Below, in pieces: positions 44,850-55,853 of a stretch of DNA of 64,000 nucleotides. Numbering within the stretch: the first letter of the stretch is position 1; every line of letters starts with the position of its first letter. The stretch comes from Sphingomonas sp. CROZ-RG-20F-R02-07 (GTDB lineage Bacteria; Pseudomonadota; Alphaproteobacteria; Sphingomonadales; Sphingomonadaceae), in assembly GCF_022662335.1 (NCBI RefSeq), contig NZ_JAKNQJ010000013.1, positions 1 through 64,000 of the forward strand, given 5' to 3'. The translations under genes were made by a program, and so were the position numbers. The notes under the pieces were generated by a model. That model did not search any database. It saw nothing but the letters and a program-made list of their open reading frames with translations, and had not been told where the DNA came from.

Positions 44850-45865
44850 CCGACGATCGCCTCCTGACCGCCGCCCGCAAGCCCGAGGATGTCGACGCGG
44901 CGCTTCGCCCCAAATCGCTCGACGAATTCGTCGGGCAGAAGGCGGCGCGAGAGAATCTGCGCGTGTTCATCCAGGCGGCGCGCGAGCGCGGCGATGCGCT
45001 CGATCACGTGCTGTTCTTCGGGCCGCCCGGCCTCGGCAAGACCACGCTCGCGCAGATCGTCGCGCGCGAAATGGGGGTGGGGTTTCGCGCGACGTCGGGG
45101 CCCGTCATCGCTAAATCGGGCGATCTGGCGGCGTTGCTGACCAATCTCGAAGACGGCGACGTGCTGTTCATCGACGAGATCCACCGTCTCCAGCCCGCCG
45201 TCGAGGAGGTGCTTTATCCCGCGATGGAGGACCGCGCGCTCGATCTGATGATCGGCGAGGGGCCGTCCGCACGGTCGGTGCGGATCGACCTGCCGCGTTT
45301 CACCCTCGTCGGCGCGACCACGCGGCAGGGGCTGCTCACCACGCCGCTGCGCGACCGGTTCGGCATTCCCGTGCGGTTGCAATTCTACACCATCGAGGAA
45401 CTCACGCGCGTGGTGACGCGGGCGGCGGGGCTGCTGGGGCTCGCCATCGCTCCCGACGGTGCGGTGGAGGTCGCGCGGCGGTCGCGCGGTACGCCGCGGA
45501 TCGCGGGGCGGCTGCTGCGGCGGGTGCGCGATTTCGCGAGCGTGGCGGGGCATGACGTGGTCGACGCCAAGGCTGCCGACTCCGCGCTCAACCGGCTGGA
45601 GGTCGACGCGCTCGGGCTCGACGCGATGGACCGGCGCTATCTGACGATGATCGCCGACATCTATCGCGGTGGGCCGGTGGGCGTGGAGACGCTGGCCGCG
45701 GGTCTGAGCGAGCCGCGCGACACGATCGAGGAGGTGATCGAACCCTATCTGATCCAGCTCGGCCTCGTCGCGCGCACCGCGCGCGGGCGTTGCCTGAACG
45801 CGGGCGGCTGGAAGCATCTCGGGCTCAATCCACCCGCCGGATCGCAGGATGGACTGTTCGACTAA
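44846..45865 (+). CDS. ruvB: Holliday junction DNA helicase RuvB (TTG start)
   Basis: A 339-residue AAA+ motor. It begins [29 protein letters not shown]. Walker A is [11 protein letters not shown], Walker B is [10 protein letters not shown], sensor 1 is [11 protein letters not shown] and the arginine finger is in LRDRFGI. The winged-helix end is RTARGRCLN. It hydrolyses ATP to move the junction held by RuvA. The only start fitting the family is TTG at 44846, whose bases overlap the parE stop (TTGA). A ParDE-type pair lies before it, which is unusual, and hsp20 follows. Confidence 0.96.
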   Translation: MTDDRLLTAARKPEDVDAALRPKSLDEFVGQKAARENLRVFIQAARERGDALDHVLFFGPPGLGKTTLAQIVAREMGVGFRATSGPVIAKSGDLAALLTNLEDGDVLFIDEIHRLQPAVEEVLYPAMEDRALDLMIGEGPSARSVRIDLPRFTLVGATTRQGLLTTPLRDRFGIPVRLQFYTIEELTRVVTRAAGLLGLAIAPDGAVEVARRSRGTPRIAGRLLRRVRDFASVAGHDVVDAKAADSALNRLEVDALGLDAMDRRYLTMIADIYRGGPVGVETLAAGLSEPRDTIEEVIEPYLIQLGLVARTARGRCLNAGGWKHLGLNPPAGSQDGLFD

Positions 45866-45890
45866 GACAGCGAAAAAAGCGGTCGGGATG

Positions 45891-45918
45891 CTTGACCGGG
45901 GCGATCGTAAACCTAGAT
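45891..45918 (+). promoter_or_regulatory. Heat-shock (RpoH) promoter of hsp20
   Basis: CTTG (45891-45894) and CCTAGAT (45912-45918) are 17 bases apart and match the alphaproteobacterial RpoH consensus CTTG-N17-CYTATNT except for one base. Transcription would start near 45925, exactly where the first hairpin of the thermometer begins. Confidence 0.65.
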
Positions 45919-45924
45919 TTTTTC

Positions 45925-46023
45925 TGCCGGGCGCCGCTGGTGGGCCCGGTGGGACATAGAGGGTGCCGGCTCCCTCCGGCGCTTCTCACGCCCAGATTGC
46001 TTCATCAGGAGGGTTTGGAAATG
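45925..46023 (+). promoter_or_regulatory. ROSE-type RNA thermometer in the hsp20 leader
   Basis: The roughly 95-base leader folds into three hairpins. Hairpin 1: CCGGGC (45927-45932) with GCCCGG (45944-45949). Hairpin 2: GTGCCGG (45963-45969) with CCGGCGC (45976-45982). In the third, TTGCT (45997-46001) faces AGGAG of the ribosome site (46007-46011) across a five-base loop, with the ROSE hallmark G opposite G (45999 and 46009). CCAGA (45992-45996) pairs below it with TTTGG (46014-46018). Melting at high temperature would free the site before the ATG at 46021. Confidence 0.8.
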
Positions 46024-46500
46024 AGAACCGGATTTGACTTCACGCCCTATCGGCGTTCGTCCGTGGGGTTCGATCATCTCTTCGATCTACTCGAAACGGG
46101 TGCGCGCGGCGAAACCGCGGACGGCTATCCCCCGTTCGACATCGCGACGGATGGCACGGACCGTTACTGGATCACGCTGGCGGTGGCAGGCTTTCGCCCG
46201 GACGATATAGAAATCGTCGCGCAGCAGAATCAGCTCACCGTCATCGGCAAGCGTGCCGACGACGAGAACAAGGCCCAGTATATCCACCGCGGGATCGCCG
46301 CGCGTCCGTTCGAACGGCGTTTCCAGCTTGCCGATCATATCGAGGTGGGAGAGGCCGGTTTCGCAAACGGCTTGCTTACCATCCAGCTGAAGCGCGTCGT
46401 CCCCGAGGCGATGAAGCCGCGCAAGATCGCGATTCGTGATGGATCGGCGACGAACGACCGTATCGAAGCGCCGTCCGAAGAGCTTCGCGAGGCGGCATGA
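46021..46500 (+). CDS. Small heat-shock protein, Hsp20 (IbpA-like)
   Basis: A 159-residue alpha-crystallin chaperone that holds unfolding proteins in a refoldable state. The N-terminus MRTGFDFTPYRRSSVGFDHLFDLLE is the IbpA type. The crystallin domain covers about 40-130 (YPPFDIATDGTDRYWITLAVAGF..DDIEI and YIHRGIAARPFERRFQLADHIEVGEAGFANGLLTIQLKR). The usual I-x-I tail is seen only weakly (KPRKIAI). AGGAGGG before the ATG lies inside the RNA thermometer. It is placed downstream of ruvB with an own promoter, and a long hairpin follows. Confidence 0.95.
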   Translation: MRTGFDFTPYRRSSVGFDHLFDLLETGARGETADGYPPFDIATDGTDRYWITLAVAGFRPDDIEIVAQQNQLTVIGKRADDENKAQYIHRGIAARPFERRFQLADHIEVGEAGFANGLLTIQLKRVVPEAMKPRKIAIRDGSATNDRIEAPSEELREAA

Positions 46501-46512
46501 TCCGGTAAGTTT

Positions 46513-46551
46513 GACCCACCGGCATCGATCGCGAGGATCGGCCGGTGGGTC
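46513..46551 (+). terminator. Long hairpin after hsp20, probable terminator
   Basis: GACCCACCGGC (46513-46523) pairs perfectly with GCCGGTGGGTC (46541-46551), and CGATC/GATCG extends the stem inside. It starts 13 bases after the hsp20 stop. It lacks a U-run, so a rho-independent end is likely but not certain. Confidence 0.5.
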
Positions 46552-46644
46552 GCTTCGGCGCGCTTCACCGCGCTGCCCGTTTTCACGCGCGTATCGATCC
46601 AAATCCGCATGACACTGCGCCCGCGCGCCTGCTACGCTTCCCTC

Positions 46645-48918
46645 ATGCCCGTATCCGCCGCTGCCTCCGCCCGCGAGATCCTCGTCCGTCTGCACGACGT
46701 GATGGCGGCGCGCAGCCCGGCGCAATCCAAGCTCAATTCGGTCGTCGGCATCATCGCCGAGGCGATCGGCAGCGAGGTCTGCTCGATCTATCTGCTGCGC
46801 GAGGGGGTGCTCGAACTCTTCGCCACCCGCGGGCTCGATCAGGACGCGGTGCACGTGACAAAGCTGGCGCTGGGCGAGGGGCTGGTGGGCACCATCGCCG
46901 AGCAAGTGGAGGTGCTGAACCTCGACGAGGCGGCAAGCCATCCCGATTTCGCCTATAAACCCGAAACCGGCGAGGATCGCTATCACAGCTTCGCCGGCGT
47001 CCCCATCATCCGTCGCGAACGCGCGGTGGGGGTGCTCGCGGTGCAGCACAGCGATCCGCGCCGCTATGCCGATGTGGAGATCGAGGCGTTGCAGACGGTG
47101 GCGATGGTGCTCTCCGAACTCATTGCCAATGCCGGGCTGATCGATACCGCCGCCAGCGGGCAGGACCGCGTCCAGTCCACGGCCGCCGTCCGGATCGCGG
47201 GGCAGAAACTGGTCGACGGCATGGGATCGGGCCATGCCGTGTTCCACCAGCCGCGGATCACGATCGAACATACCGTCGCCGAGGACATCGATGCGGAGCG
47301 CCACCGCGTCTACGCCGCGTTCGACAAGATGCGCCAAGGCATCGACAAGATGGCGCGCGAGGCCGAATTCGGCGTGGCGGGCGAGCATGTCGAGGTCATC
47401 GAGACCTACAAGATGTTCGCTTATGACGAGGGTTGGGCGCGGCGGATCAACGAGGCGATCGATTCCGGATTGACCGCGGAGGCGGCGATCGAGCGCGTGC
47501 AGCAGCGCACCCGCCAGCGGATGCGCCAGATCGACGATCCGTTGCTCGCCGACCGGATGCACGATCTGGAGGATCTGTCGAACCGGCTGTTGCGGATCGT
47601 CTCGGGGCAGATGGGCACCGCCGCCCAATTGGGGCTGCGCCAGGATACGATCCTGATCGCGCGCAATCTGGGCCCTGCCGAACTGCTCGAATATGACAAG
47701 CGCCGTCTGAAGGGCGTGATCCTGGAAGAGGGATCGCTGACCGCGCATGTCACGATCGTCGCGCGGGCGATGGGCGTTCCCGTGCTCGGTCGCGTTCGCG
47801 ACGTGCGGCGGCTGATCGCGGAGGGCGACCTGCTGTTGCTCGACGTGATCGAAGGCAATGTGTTCGTGCGCCCGTCGCTCGCGATGGAGGAAGCGTTCGA
47901 GGCGCGTCTGCAGTTGCGGCAGAAGCGTAAGGCTGCGTTTGCCGCGCTGCGCGACGTGCCGCCGGTGACGAAGGACGGGCACCGGCTGACGCTGCTGGTG
48001 AATGCGGGGTTGCGCGACGACGTCGCGGCACTCGACGTGACGGGCGCGGATGGGATCGGGCTGTTCCGCACCGAATTCCAGTTTCTCGTTTCGGCGACGC
48101 TGCCGCAGCGCGAGCGCCAGCAGCGTCTCTACAAGGAGGTGCTGGATGCCGCCGGCGACCGGCCGGTGGTGTTCCGCACGGTCGATATCGGCGGCGACAA
48201 GGCGCTCCCCTATCTGAAGGAGGAATCGGGCGTCGAGGAAAACCCGGCGATGGGCTGGCGGGCGCTGCGCCTGAGCCTGGAGCGCGACGGGCTGATGAAG
48301 GTGCAGGCGCGCGCGCTGATCGAGGCGGCGGCCGGACGGACATTGAACGTCATGTTCCCGATGGTGAGCGAGCCATGGGAATTCGACGAGGCCAAGGCGC
48401 TGTTCGAATCGCAGCGTGCCTGGATGGCGCAGCGCGGAGGCAAGGGCCCGGCGGAGGTCCGCTATGGTGCGATGCTCGAAGTGCCCGCCCTGGCGGAGCA
48501 GCTCGACATCCTGTTGCCCAAGCTGCAATTCCTGTCGGTCGGCACCAACGATCTGACGCAGTTCCTGTTCGCCGCCGATCGCGCGAACCCCAAGCTCGCC
48601 GAGCGTTACGACTGGCTCAGCCCCTCGATCCTGCGTTTTCTCGCACGGCTGGTGGGGCCGTGCCGCGACGCGGGCGTCACGCTCGCGGTGTGCGGCGAAA
48701 TGGGCGGCCGGCCGCTGGAGGCGATGGCGTTGATCGGCCTCGGGATTGAGCGCCTGTCGATCACGCCGGCGGCGATCGGGCCGATCAAGGCGATGGTGCG
48801 GTCGCTCGATCGCGGTGCGCTTCGTGGCTTCATGGCGACTCTGCTGGCCGCCCCGCCGCGCGATCCCCGAGCCGCGCTTGCGGCATGGGCGGCGGAGAAT
48901 GGGGTGGAGACCGCCTGA
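46645..48918 (+). CDS. ptsP: Phosphoenolpyruvate-protein phosphotransferase PtsP (EI-Ntr)
   Basis: A 757-residue first enzyme of the nitrogen-related PTS. It has a GAF domain (about 15-155, LNSVVGIIAEAIGSEVCSIYLL to SFAGVPIIRRERAVGVLAVQ). A PEP-utiliser N-terminal region follows, with the phosphorylated His368 in SLTAHVTIVARAMGVPVLG. The TIM-barrel C-terminal part has DGIGLFRTEFQFL, FRTVDIGGDKALPYL, MFPMVSEPWEF and the active Cys in LAVCGEMGG. It passes phosphate to NPr and then EIIA-Ntr, linking carbon and nitrogen state to other controls. The start is uncertain: ATG at 46609 is possible and neither has a clear ribosome site. Confidence 0.93.
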   Translation: MPVSAAASAREILVRLHDVMAARSPAQSKLNSVVGIIAEAIGSEVCSIYLLREGVLELFATRGLDQDAVHVTKLALGEGLVGTIAEQVEVLNLDEAASHPDFAYKPETGEDRYHSFAGVPIIRRERAVGVLAVQHSDPRRYADVEIEALQTVAMVLSELIANAGLIDTAASGQDRVQSTAAVRIAGQKLVDGMGSGHAVFHQPRITIEHTVAEDIDAERHRVYAAFDKMRQGIDKMAREAEFGVAGEHVEVIETYKMFAYDEGWARRINEAIDSGLTAEAAIERVQQRTRQRMRQIDDPLLADRMHDLEDLSNRLLRIVSGQMGTAAQLGLRQDTILIARNLGPAELLEYDKRRLKGVILEEGSLTAHVTIVARAMGVPVLGRVRDVRRLIAEGDLLLLDVIEGNVFVRPSLAMEEAFEARLQLRQKRKAAFAALRDVPPVTKDGHRLTLLVNAGLRDDVAALDVTGADGIGLFRTEFQFLVSATLPQRERQQRLYKEVLDAAGDRPVVFRTVDIGGDKALPYLKEESGVEENPAMGWRALRLSLERDGLMKVQARALIEAAAGRTLNVMFPMVSEPWEFDEAKALFESQRAWMAQRGGKGPAEVRYGAMLEVPALAEQLDILLPKLQFLSVGTNDLTQFLFAADRANPKLAERYDWLSPSILRFLARLVGPCRDAGVTLAVCGEMGGRPLEAMALIGLGIERLSITPAAIGPIKAMVRSLDRGALRGFMATLLAAPPRDPRAALAAWAAENGVETA

Positions 48919-48945
48919 AGCACGACCAAAGGTTTGTAGAGCGCG

Positions 48946-48974
48946 TTGACACGCCCCCGGTGCTCTGGGAGACG
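48946..48974 (+). promoter_or_regulatory. Possible promoter for the RodZ-like gene
   Basis: A perfect TTGACA (48946-48951) lies 17 bases before GAGACG (48969-48974), a poor -10. It is the best sigma-70 -35 in the 85-base gap before the gene, hence a weak proposal. Confidence 0.3.
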
Positions 48975-49003
48975 TGGCCACGAGAGCGCGAGCGGAGACA
49001 GGA

Positions 49004-49969
49004 ATGGACGAGGTCGAACCCGGCGAGCCGATACCGGGCGCGCCGCCCGTGCGCGCCGGTGACCTGCTGCGCCAGGCACGCGAAGCCCAGGGGCTGAGCA
49101 TCGCCGAGGTCGGGCAGCGCACCCGCATTCCCCTGCGTCATCTCGAAGCGATCGAGGCGGGCGACTATGTCGGTCTGCCGTCGCCCACCTATGCGGTCGG
49201 CTTTGCGCGCGCTTATGCGCGTGCGGTCGGTGCGGATGCGGTCGCGATCGGGGCGATGGTGCGCGCCGAGGTCGATCTGCTTGGTCGCCGCATTCCCGAA
49301 TATGAACCCTATCAGATGGCCGACCCCGCGCGGGTGCCGTCGCGCGGGGTGGCGATCGTCGGGCTGGGCCTGGCGCTGGCGGTGCTGATCCTGGTGGGAC
49401 TCTGGTATGGAACCGACCTGTTCCGGCAGGGCGCATCGGCCCCGGCTTCGGTCGCGAGTGCGCCCGCCGTCGTGGCGCCCGTTCCCGCCGCGCGCCCCAG
49501 TCCCATCGCGCCCACCGGCGGCCAGGTGGTGCTGACCGCCCGGGACGAAGTGTGGATGCGCGTCTATGATGCCGACAACAAGACGCTGTACCTCGGCACG
49601 ATGAAGCAGGGCGAATCCTACACCGTGCCCGCCGATGCCAAGGATCCGATGATCAACGTCGGCCGGGCGGACAAGCTGACCGTAACGCTGAACGGTTCAG
49701 CGGTGGCCCCGCTCGGCACGGGCGAGCATGCGATCAAGGACGTGAAGGTGAGTGGCGCCGCCATCGCCGCGCGCGCCGCCGGTGCGGCGCAGCCGACATC
49801 CGGCGCATCGCCGACGCCCACCGCTACGTCGTCTCCGACACATGATGCCGGGCGGACGAAGACCGCGAAGCGGAGTGCGCCCGCCAAGCCCAAGCTGAGC
49901 GAAACGCAGCGTGCGAACCTCGATGCCGCGGCATCGCCGCCACCGCCTGGAAACGCTTCGACGCCTTGA
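49004..49969 (+). CDS. RodZ-like HTH membrane protein
   Basis: A 321-residue single-pass inner-membrane protein. The N-terminal HTH_25 domain (about 17-85) is LLRQAREAQGLSIAEVGQRTRIPLRHLEAIEAGDYVGLPSPTYAVGFARAYAR, then a basic stretch. One membrane helix is at about 114-137. The periplasmic DUF4115 domain (about 165-245) has VWMRVYDADNKTLYLGTMKQGESYTVP. The Pro/Thr/Ala-rich tail is disordered. In E. coli RodZ ties MreB to the wall synthesis machinery. The ATG at 49004 has GGAG about eight bases upstream. It leads to cpoB after 83 bases, with a perfect 12-base palindrome (TCGCTATAGCGA) at 50011-50022 in that gap. Confidence 0.88.
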   Translation: MDEVEPGEPIPGAPPVRAGDLLRQAREAQGLSIAEVGQRTRIPLRHLEAIEAGDYVGLPSPTYAVGFARAYARAVGADAVAIGAMVRAEVDLLGRRIPEYEPYQMADPARVPSRGVAIVGLGLALAVLILVGLWYGTDLFRQGASAPASVASAPAVVAPVPAARPSPIAPTGGQVVLTARDEVWMRVYDADNKTLYLGTMKQGESYTVPADAKDPMINVGRADKLTVTLNGSAVAPLGTGEHAIKDVKVSGAAIAARAAGAAQPTSGASPTPTATSSPTHDAGRTKTAKRSAPAKPKLSETQRANLDAAASPPPPGNASTP

Positions 49970-50052
49970 GGGTCTAGGACGTGTAAAGGCTGGCGACAGG
50001 CATCGGCTTGTCGCTATAGCGATGGCCTCATCGACACCGGGGGGTGTATCCC

Positions 50053-51069
50053 ATGCGTAGCGTATTCTCGATCGTCCTGCTGGCCGGAACCGCGCTGATG
50101 CCGGTGGCGGCGAACGCCCAATCCAATGTCGAGGGCCGTGTCGGCAAGCTCGAGAGCGAGATGCGCGCGGTGCAGCGCAAGGTGTTTCCGGGCGGCGCGG
50201 GGCAGACGCTCCAGCCCGAGATCGTCGCCCCCGATCGTCCGCGCGGCGATCTGGCCGGCACGCCCGCCTCGAGCCCGCTGGCCGACGTGACCGCGCGCGT
50301 CACCTCGCTCGAACAGCAGATGGCGACGCTGACCGGGCAGAGCGAGCAGAACGGCTACAAGCTCCGGCTGCTCCAGGAACAGTTCGACACCTACCGCCGC
50401 GCCACCGATGCCCGGTTGGCGACGCTCGCGGCCGGCGCTTCGCCCGACGCCGGGCCGGCGGGGCTTTCCTCGCCCGACTCGCCCACGCCGCGCGACATGC
50501 CCACGCCGCGCTCGGCGAGCCCGCGCGCCACACGGGACGCACCGGCGCGGGACGATGCCGCGCCTTCGGCGATCGACCGGCCCGCGCGCGCCACCGGCGC
50601 GGCCTCCCGGCCTACACCCGTTTCCACCACGCCGGCGCGGGCGAAACTGGTCGATGCGGTGGAGCGGCCATCCAGCGGCGACACGCCCGAGGACGAATAT
50701 CTCTACGGCTATCGTCTCTGGCAGGCCAAACTCTACCCGGAGGCCGAGGCGCAGTTGAAGAAGGTGGTGACGGATTATCCGAAGAACCGCCGCGCGAGCT
50801 ATGCGCAGAATCTGCTCGGCCGCAGCTATCTCGATGATGGCAAGCCCAGCCTCGCTTCGATGGCCTTTTATGAGAATTACAAGAAGATGCCCGATGGCGA
50901 GCGCGCGCCCGAGAGCCTGTTGTATCTCGGCAAGGCGCTGATGACGCTGAAGAAGCCCGCCGATGCGTGCAAGGTCTATGGCGAACTCGACGATGTGTAT
51001 GGCGCCAAGCTGTCTGCCGCGATGAAGGCGGACATGGTCAAGGGACGCGCCGCCGCCAAGTGCGACTGA
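50053..51069 (+). CDS. Tol-Pal system-associated protein CpoB (YbgF)
   Basis: A 338-residue periplasmic protein. A signal peptide (FSIVLLAGTALMPVAANAQ) precedes a coiled-coil stretch (about 28-125, LESEMRAVQRKVFPGG and VTSLEQQMATLTGQSEQNGYKLRLLQEQFDTY). A low-complexity Pro/Ala/Arg linker leads to the C-terminal TPR domain (about 215-335: YLYGYRLWQAKLYPEAEAQLKKVVTDYP, SYLDDGKPSLASMAFYENYKKMP). CpoB links peptidoglycan synthesis with outer-membrane constriction at division. The gene is followed by tilS after 16 bases and then ftsH, the order usual in alphaproteobacteria. The tol-pal genes are not in the window. Confidence 0.92.
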   Translation: MRSVFSIVLLAGTALMPVAANAQSNVEGRVGKLESEMRAVQRKVFPGGAGQTLQPEIVAPDRPRGDLAGTPASSPLADVTARVTSLEQQMATLTGQSEQNGYKLRLLQEQFDTYRRATDARLATLAAGASPDAGPAGLSSPDSPTPRDMPTPRSASPRATRDAPARDDAAPSAIDRPARATGAASRPTPVSTTPARAKLVDAVERPSSGDTPEDEYLYGYRLWQAKLYPEAEAQLKKVVTDYPKNRRASYAQNLLGRSYLDDGKPSLASMAFYENYKKMPDGERAPESLLYLGKALMTLKKPADACKVYGELDDVYGAKLSAAMKADMVKGRAAAKCD

Positions 51070-51085
51070 CCTGAAGGCGAGGCGC

Positions 51086-52051
51086 GTGAGCACCGATACC
51101 GACCGCTTCCTTGCAGATCTGACGCGGGTGTGCGGTGAAATGCCGCCGGGTCTGCTTCTCGCCGTCTCGGGCGGCCCGGACAGCATGGCGATGCTGGCGC
51201 TGGCGCACGGTGCCGGCGTGCCGGGCATAACGGTCGCGACGGTCGACCACCGGCTGCGCGACGAGTCGGTCGGGGAGGCGGCGATGGTCGCGGCGCAATG
51301 CGCGACGCTGGGGCTGCCTCATGCGACGCTCGTCCCCGATGCCCCGATCGAGGGCGCCAGCCTTCAGGCGCAGGCGCGTGCCGTCCGCTATGCGCTGCTC
51401 GCCGCGCAGGCGCGCGCGATCGGCGTGGCGTGCATCGCGACCGCGCATCATGCGGACGATCAGGCCGAGACGTTCCTGATGCGAGCGGCGCGCGGGGCGG
51501 GGCTGGCGGGGTTGGCCGGCGTTCGCGCCCGCACGCCGATCGACGGGATCGCCGTCGTCCGCCCGCTACTCGAATGGCGCCGCGCCGAATTGCGCGCGAT
51601 CGTGCGCCGCGCGGAACTGCCGTTCATCGACGATCCGTCCAACCACGATCTCCGCTACGACCGCACCCGATTCCGCGCGCTGCTCGATGCGAACGAGTGG
51701 CTCGATCCGCCACGGCTGGCGCGGTCCGCCGCCGCGCTCGCGGAGGCGGATGCCGACCTGCGGGCCGTGGCCCAATGGTTGTGGTCGACGCGCGCGCAGG
51801 GGCGGGAGGACGTCCGGCTTTCGGTCGAGGGCCTGCCGCGCGAACTGCGCCGCCGGCTCGTCCGCCGGGCGATCGGCGAGGTTCGCGCCGCCCATGGCAT
51901 CCTGCGTCCCGAATGGTCCGATGCCGCCAACATCGAGTCGTTGCTCGACGCGCTGGAACGCGGCAGCCAGGCGACGCAGGCGGGGCTCGTGGCGAGCACG
52001 CGCGGCGAGACGTGGCGCTTCCGCGTCGCCCCGCCGCGCCGGGCGCATTGA
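51086..52051 (+). CDS. tilS: tRNA(Ile)-lysidine synthetase
   Basis: A 321-residue PP-loop ATPase. It changes cytidine 34 of tRNA-Ile(CAU) to lysidine, so that it decodes AUA, an essential step. The PP-loop SGGPDS is at 28-33. VDHRLRDES and CIATAHHADDQAETFLMR are family segments, as is PFIDDPSNHDLRYDRTRFR. It is of the shorter type, lacking most of the C-terminal domain of the E. coli enzyme (432 residues). The GTG start at 51086 follows the cpoB stop by 16 bases. ftsH follows 74 bases on. Confidence 0.95.
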   Translation: MSTDTDRFLADLTRVCGEMPPGLLLAVSGGPDSMAMLALAHGAGVPGITVATVDHRLRDESVGEAAMVAAQCATLGLPHATLVPDAPIEGASLQAQARAVRYALLAAQARAIGVACIATAHHADDQAETFLMRAARGAGLAGLAGVRARTPIDGIAVVRPLLEWRRAELRAIVRRAELPFIDDPSNHDLRYDRTRFRALLDANEWLDPPRLARSAAALAEADADLRAVAQWLWSTRAQGREDVRLSVEGLPRELRRRLVRRAIGEVRAAHGILRPEWSDAANIESLLDALERGSQATQAGLVASTRGETWRFRVAPPRRAH

Positions 52052-52076
52052 GTGACGGGCGCGTGCATCTGTTCCA

Positions 52077-52104
52077 TTGCCATTAACCTGCGCGCGCTTA
52101 TCTT
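52077..52104 (+). promoter_or_regulatory. Probable sigma-70 promoter of ftsH
   Basis: TTGCCA (52077-52082) and TATCTT (52099-52104) are 16 bases apart in the gap before ftsH (ATG at 52126). The leader would be about 15 bases, containing the GGAAAGG ribosome site. Confidence 0.5.
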
Positions 52105-52125
52105 GGGTGCTCGGAAAGGTACTCC

Positions 52126-54093
<1,968 letters not shown>

Positions 54094-54111
54094 TGCCGTT
54101 CATGGCGGCGA

Positions 54112-54156
54112 CACCTCGGTTTCGGTAATCACCGCCGGAACCGAGGTGGAGTGTTT
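54112..54156 (+). terminator. Strong hairpin between ftsH and the next gene
   Basis: Arms 54112-54125 and 54135-54148 pair over 14 bases (one G-U), with a 9-base loop, 18 bases after the ftsH stop. TTTT at 54153-54156 follows after four bases. It may end the ftsH transcript. Because its 3' arm abuts the GGAG ribosome site of the next gene, it might instead mask translation. Confidence 0.55.
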
Positions 54157-54159
54157 TCG

Positions 54160-54525
54160 ATGAAGATGATGGGTATCGCGGGGCTTGCGCTCGTTCTGGC
54201 TGCCGCGCCCGCGAGCGCGGCGATCACGGTGCAGAACTTCCTGACCCGCGCCGATGCGTTGAAGGCGCAAGGCCCCATGGCGCTGATGGCGCCCGACTTT
54301 CCTGTCCTGAAAGGCGAAGCGCAGGCGGCCACCGCGCAGCTCAAGGCGGAGCGCGATGCACGCAAGGCTGCGGGCAAGCCGCCGATCGCCTGCCCGCCGG
54401 AAGGTCAGTCGATCGGGATCATGCAGATGCTCGACGGCCTTGCCGCCTTGTCGCCGGCCGAAAAGCGGCTGCCGCTGAAGGACGGCTATGCCAAGGTCCT
54501 GGCCAAGACCTATCCCTGCCATTGA
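54160..54525 (+). CDS. Small exported protein of unknown function
   Basis: A 121-residue secreted protein. The signal peptide MKMMGIAGLALVLAAAPASAA is followed by a mature helical domain: ITVQNFLTRADALKAQGPMALMAPDFPVLKGEAQAATAQLKAERDARKAAG. A short part has two cysteines (IACPPEG and YPCH), likely joined in the periplasm. It may relate to Rap1a/Tai-type immunity-like folds by the pattern of helices and a C-terminal Cys, but this is weak. GGAG at 54148-54151 precedes the ATG. The hairpin between ftsH and this gene may control it. Confidence 0.75.
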   Translation: MKMMGIAGLALVLAAAPASAAITVQNFLTRADALKAQGPMALMAPDFPVLKGEAQAATAQLKAERDARKAAGKPPIACPPEGQSIGIMQMLDGLAALSPAEKRLPLKDGYAKVLAKTYPCH

Positions 54526-54557
54526 GCGGACGGCATGGGTCATGCTAGCCCGGCACG

Positions 54558-55811
54558 ATGGATGTGGACGCCGTTGAACTGATCGCCGCCATGGCCGAGC
54601 GCGCGCGCATCGCTGCGGCAGTGCTCGCGACGATGAGCGATTCGGCCAAGGCGCGCGGCCTCGAGGCAGCGGCCGATCGCGTGCGCGTCGCGGCGGCCGA
54701 TATCCTCGCCGCCAATGCCGAGGATGTGGCGGCGGCGCGGACGGCCGGCGTGTCGGCGGCGCTGTGCGACCGGTTGACGCTCGATCCGGCGCGGATCGCC
54801 GCGATGGCGGACGCGATCGCGACGGTCGCGACGCTCGACGATCCCGTGGGTCAGGTGATCGACGCGCGTACGCGGCCCAATGGGCTGATCCTCACGCGCA
54901 CCCGCGTGCCGATCGGGGTAATCGGGATCATCTATGAAAGCCGGCCCAACGTGACGGCCGATGCGGCGGCCTTGTGCGTTCGTTCGGGCAACGCGGTGAT
55001 CCTGCGCGGCGGAAGCGAGGCGGTGCGCAGCAACCGCGCGATCCACGCCGCGCTGGTGGAAGGGCTGGCAGCGGCCGGTCTGCCCGTCGACGCGGTGCAG
55101 CTCGTGCCGATCACCGATCGCGCGGCGGTGGGCGCGATGCTGGCGGCGGAGGGCGCGATCGACCTGATCGTGCCACGCGGCGGCAAGAGCCTCGTCGCGC
55201 GCGTCCAGGCCGAGGCGCGCGTGCCCGTCCTCGCGCATCTCGACGGGATCAATCACGTCTATGTCGATGCCTCGGCCGATCCGGCGATGGCGGCGGCGAT
55301 CGTGGTCGACGCCAAGATGCGGCGCACCGGCGTCTGCGGCGCGATGGAGACGCTGCTGATCGATCGCGCCTATCCGCATGCGTCGGCGTTGATCGCGGCG
55401 TTGTCGGCGGCGAGGTGCGAGGTGCGCGGGGACGCCGCGGTGTGCGCCATGGCCGATGTGGCGGCGGCGCAAGCGGCGGATTGGGACACCGAATATCTCG
55501 ACGCGATCGCGTCGGTGGCGATCACCGACGGGGTCGAGGGGGCGATGGCGCATATCGCACGCCACGGCTCGCATCATACCGATGCGATCGTGGCGGAGGA
55601 TGCTGCGGTGGCCGAGCGGTTCCTGGGGGGTGTCGATAGCGCGATCGTGTTGTGGAACGCCTCGACGCAATTCGCCGATGGCGGGGAGTTCGGGTTGGGG
55701 GCGGAAATCGGGATTGCGACCGGGCGCCTTCATGCGCGGGGCCCCGTCGCGCTCGAAGGCCTGACGACGTACAAATGGATCGGCCGGGGCAGCGGTCAGG
55801 TGCGCGGCTGA
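54558..55811 (+). CDS. proA: Gamma-glutamyl phosphate reductase
   Basis: A 417-residue ALDH-fold enzyme. It reduces gamma-glutamyl phosphate with NADPH to glutamate semialdehyde, the second step of proline synthesis. It has [53 protein letters not shown], the nucleophile Cys260 in [15 protein letters not shown], and [36 protein letters not shown] at the end. proB (with obgE) commonly lies upstream in related genomes but is not here. The ATG at 54558 follows the small exported protein by 32 bases. nadD is next. Confidence 0.96.
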   Translation: MDVDAVELIAAMAERARIAAAVLATMSDSAKARGLEAAADRVRVAAADILAANAEDVAAARTAGVSAALCDRLTLDPARIAAMADAIATVATLDDPVGQVIDARTRPNGLILTRTRVPIGVIGIIYESRPNVTADAAALCVRSGNAVILRGGSEAVRSNRAIHAALVEGLAAAGLPVDAVQLVPITDRAAVGAMLAAEGAIDLIVPRGGKSLVARVQAEARVPVLAHLDGINHVYVDASADPAMAAAIVVDAKMRRTGVCGAMETLLIDRAYPHASALIAALSAARCEVRGDAAVCAMADVAAAQAADWDTEYLDAIASVAITDGVEGAMAHIARHGSHHTDAIVAEDAAVAERFLGGVDSAIVLWNASTQFADGGEFGLGAEIGIATGRLHARGPVALEGLTTYKWIGRGSGQVRG

Positions 55812-55853
55812 CGCGCGCCGCCCTGTGCCGTACCATGGATCATCGGATTGCGC

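Noticed and set aside
48974..49003. An earlier start for the RodZ-like gene at 48974
   Set aside because: The ten added residues are not like the family and the ribosome site fits the ATG at 49004 better.
54137..54161. A second EcfG promoter before the small exported protein
   Set aside because: GGAAC is present, but 16 bases on there is CGAT rather than CGTT, and the site forms part of the hairpin arm.
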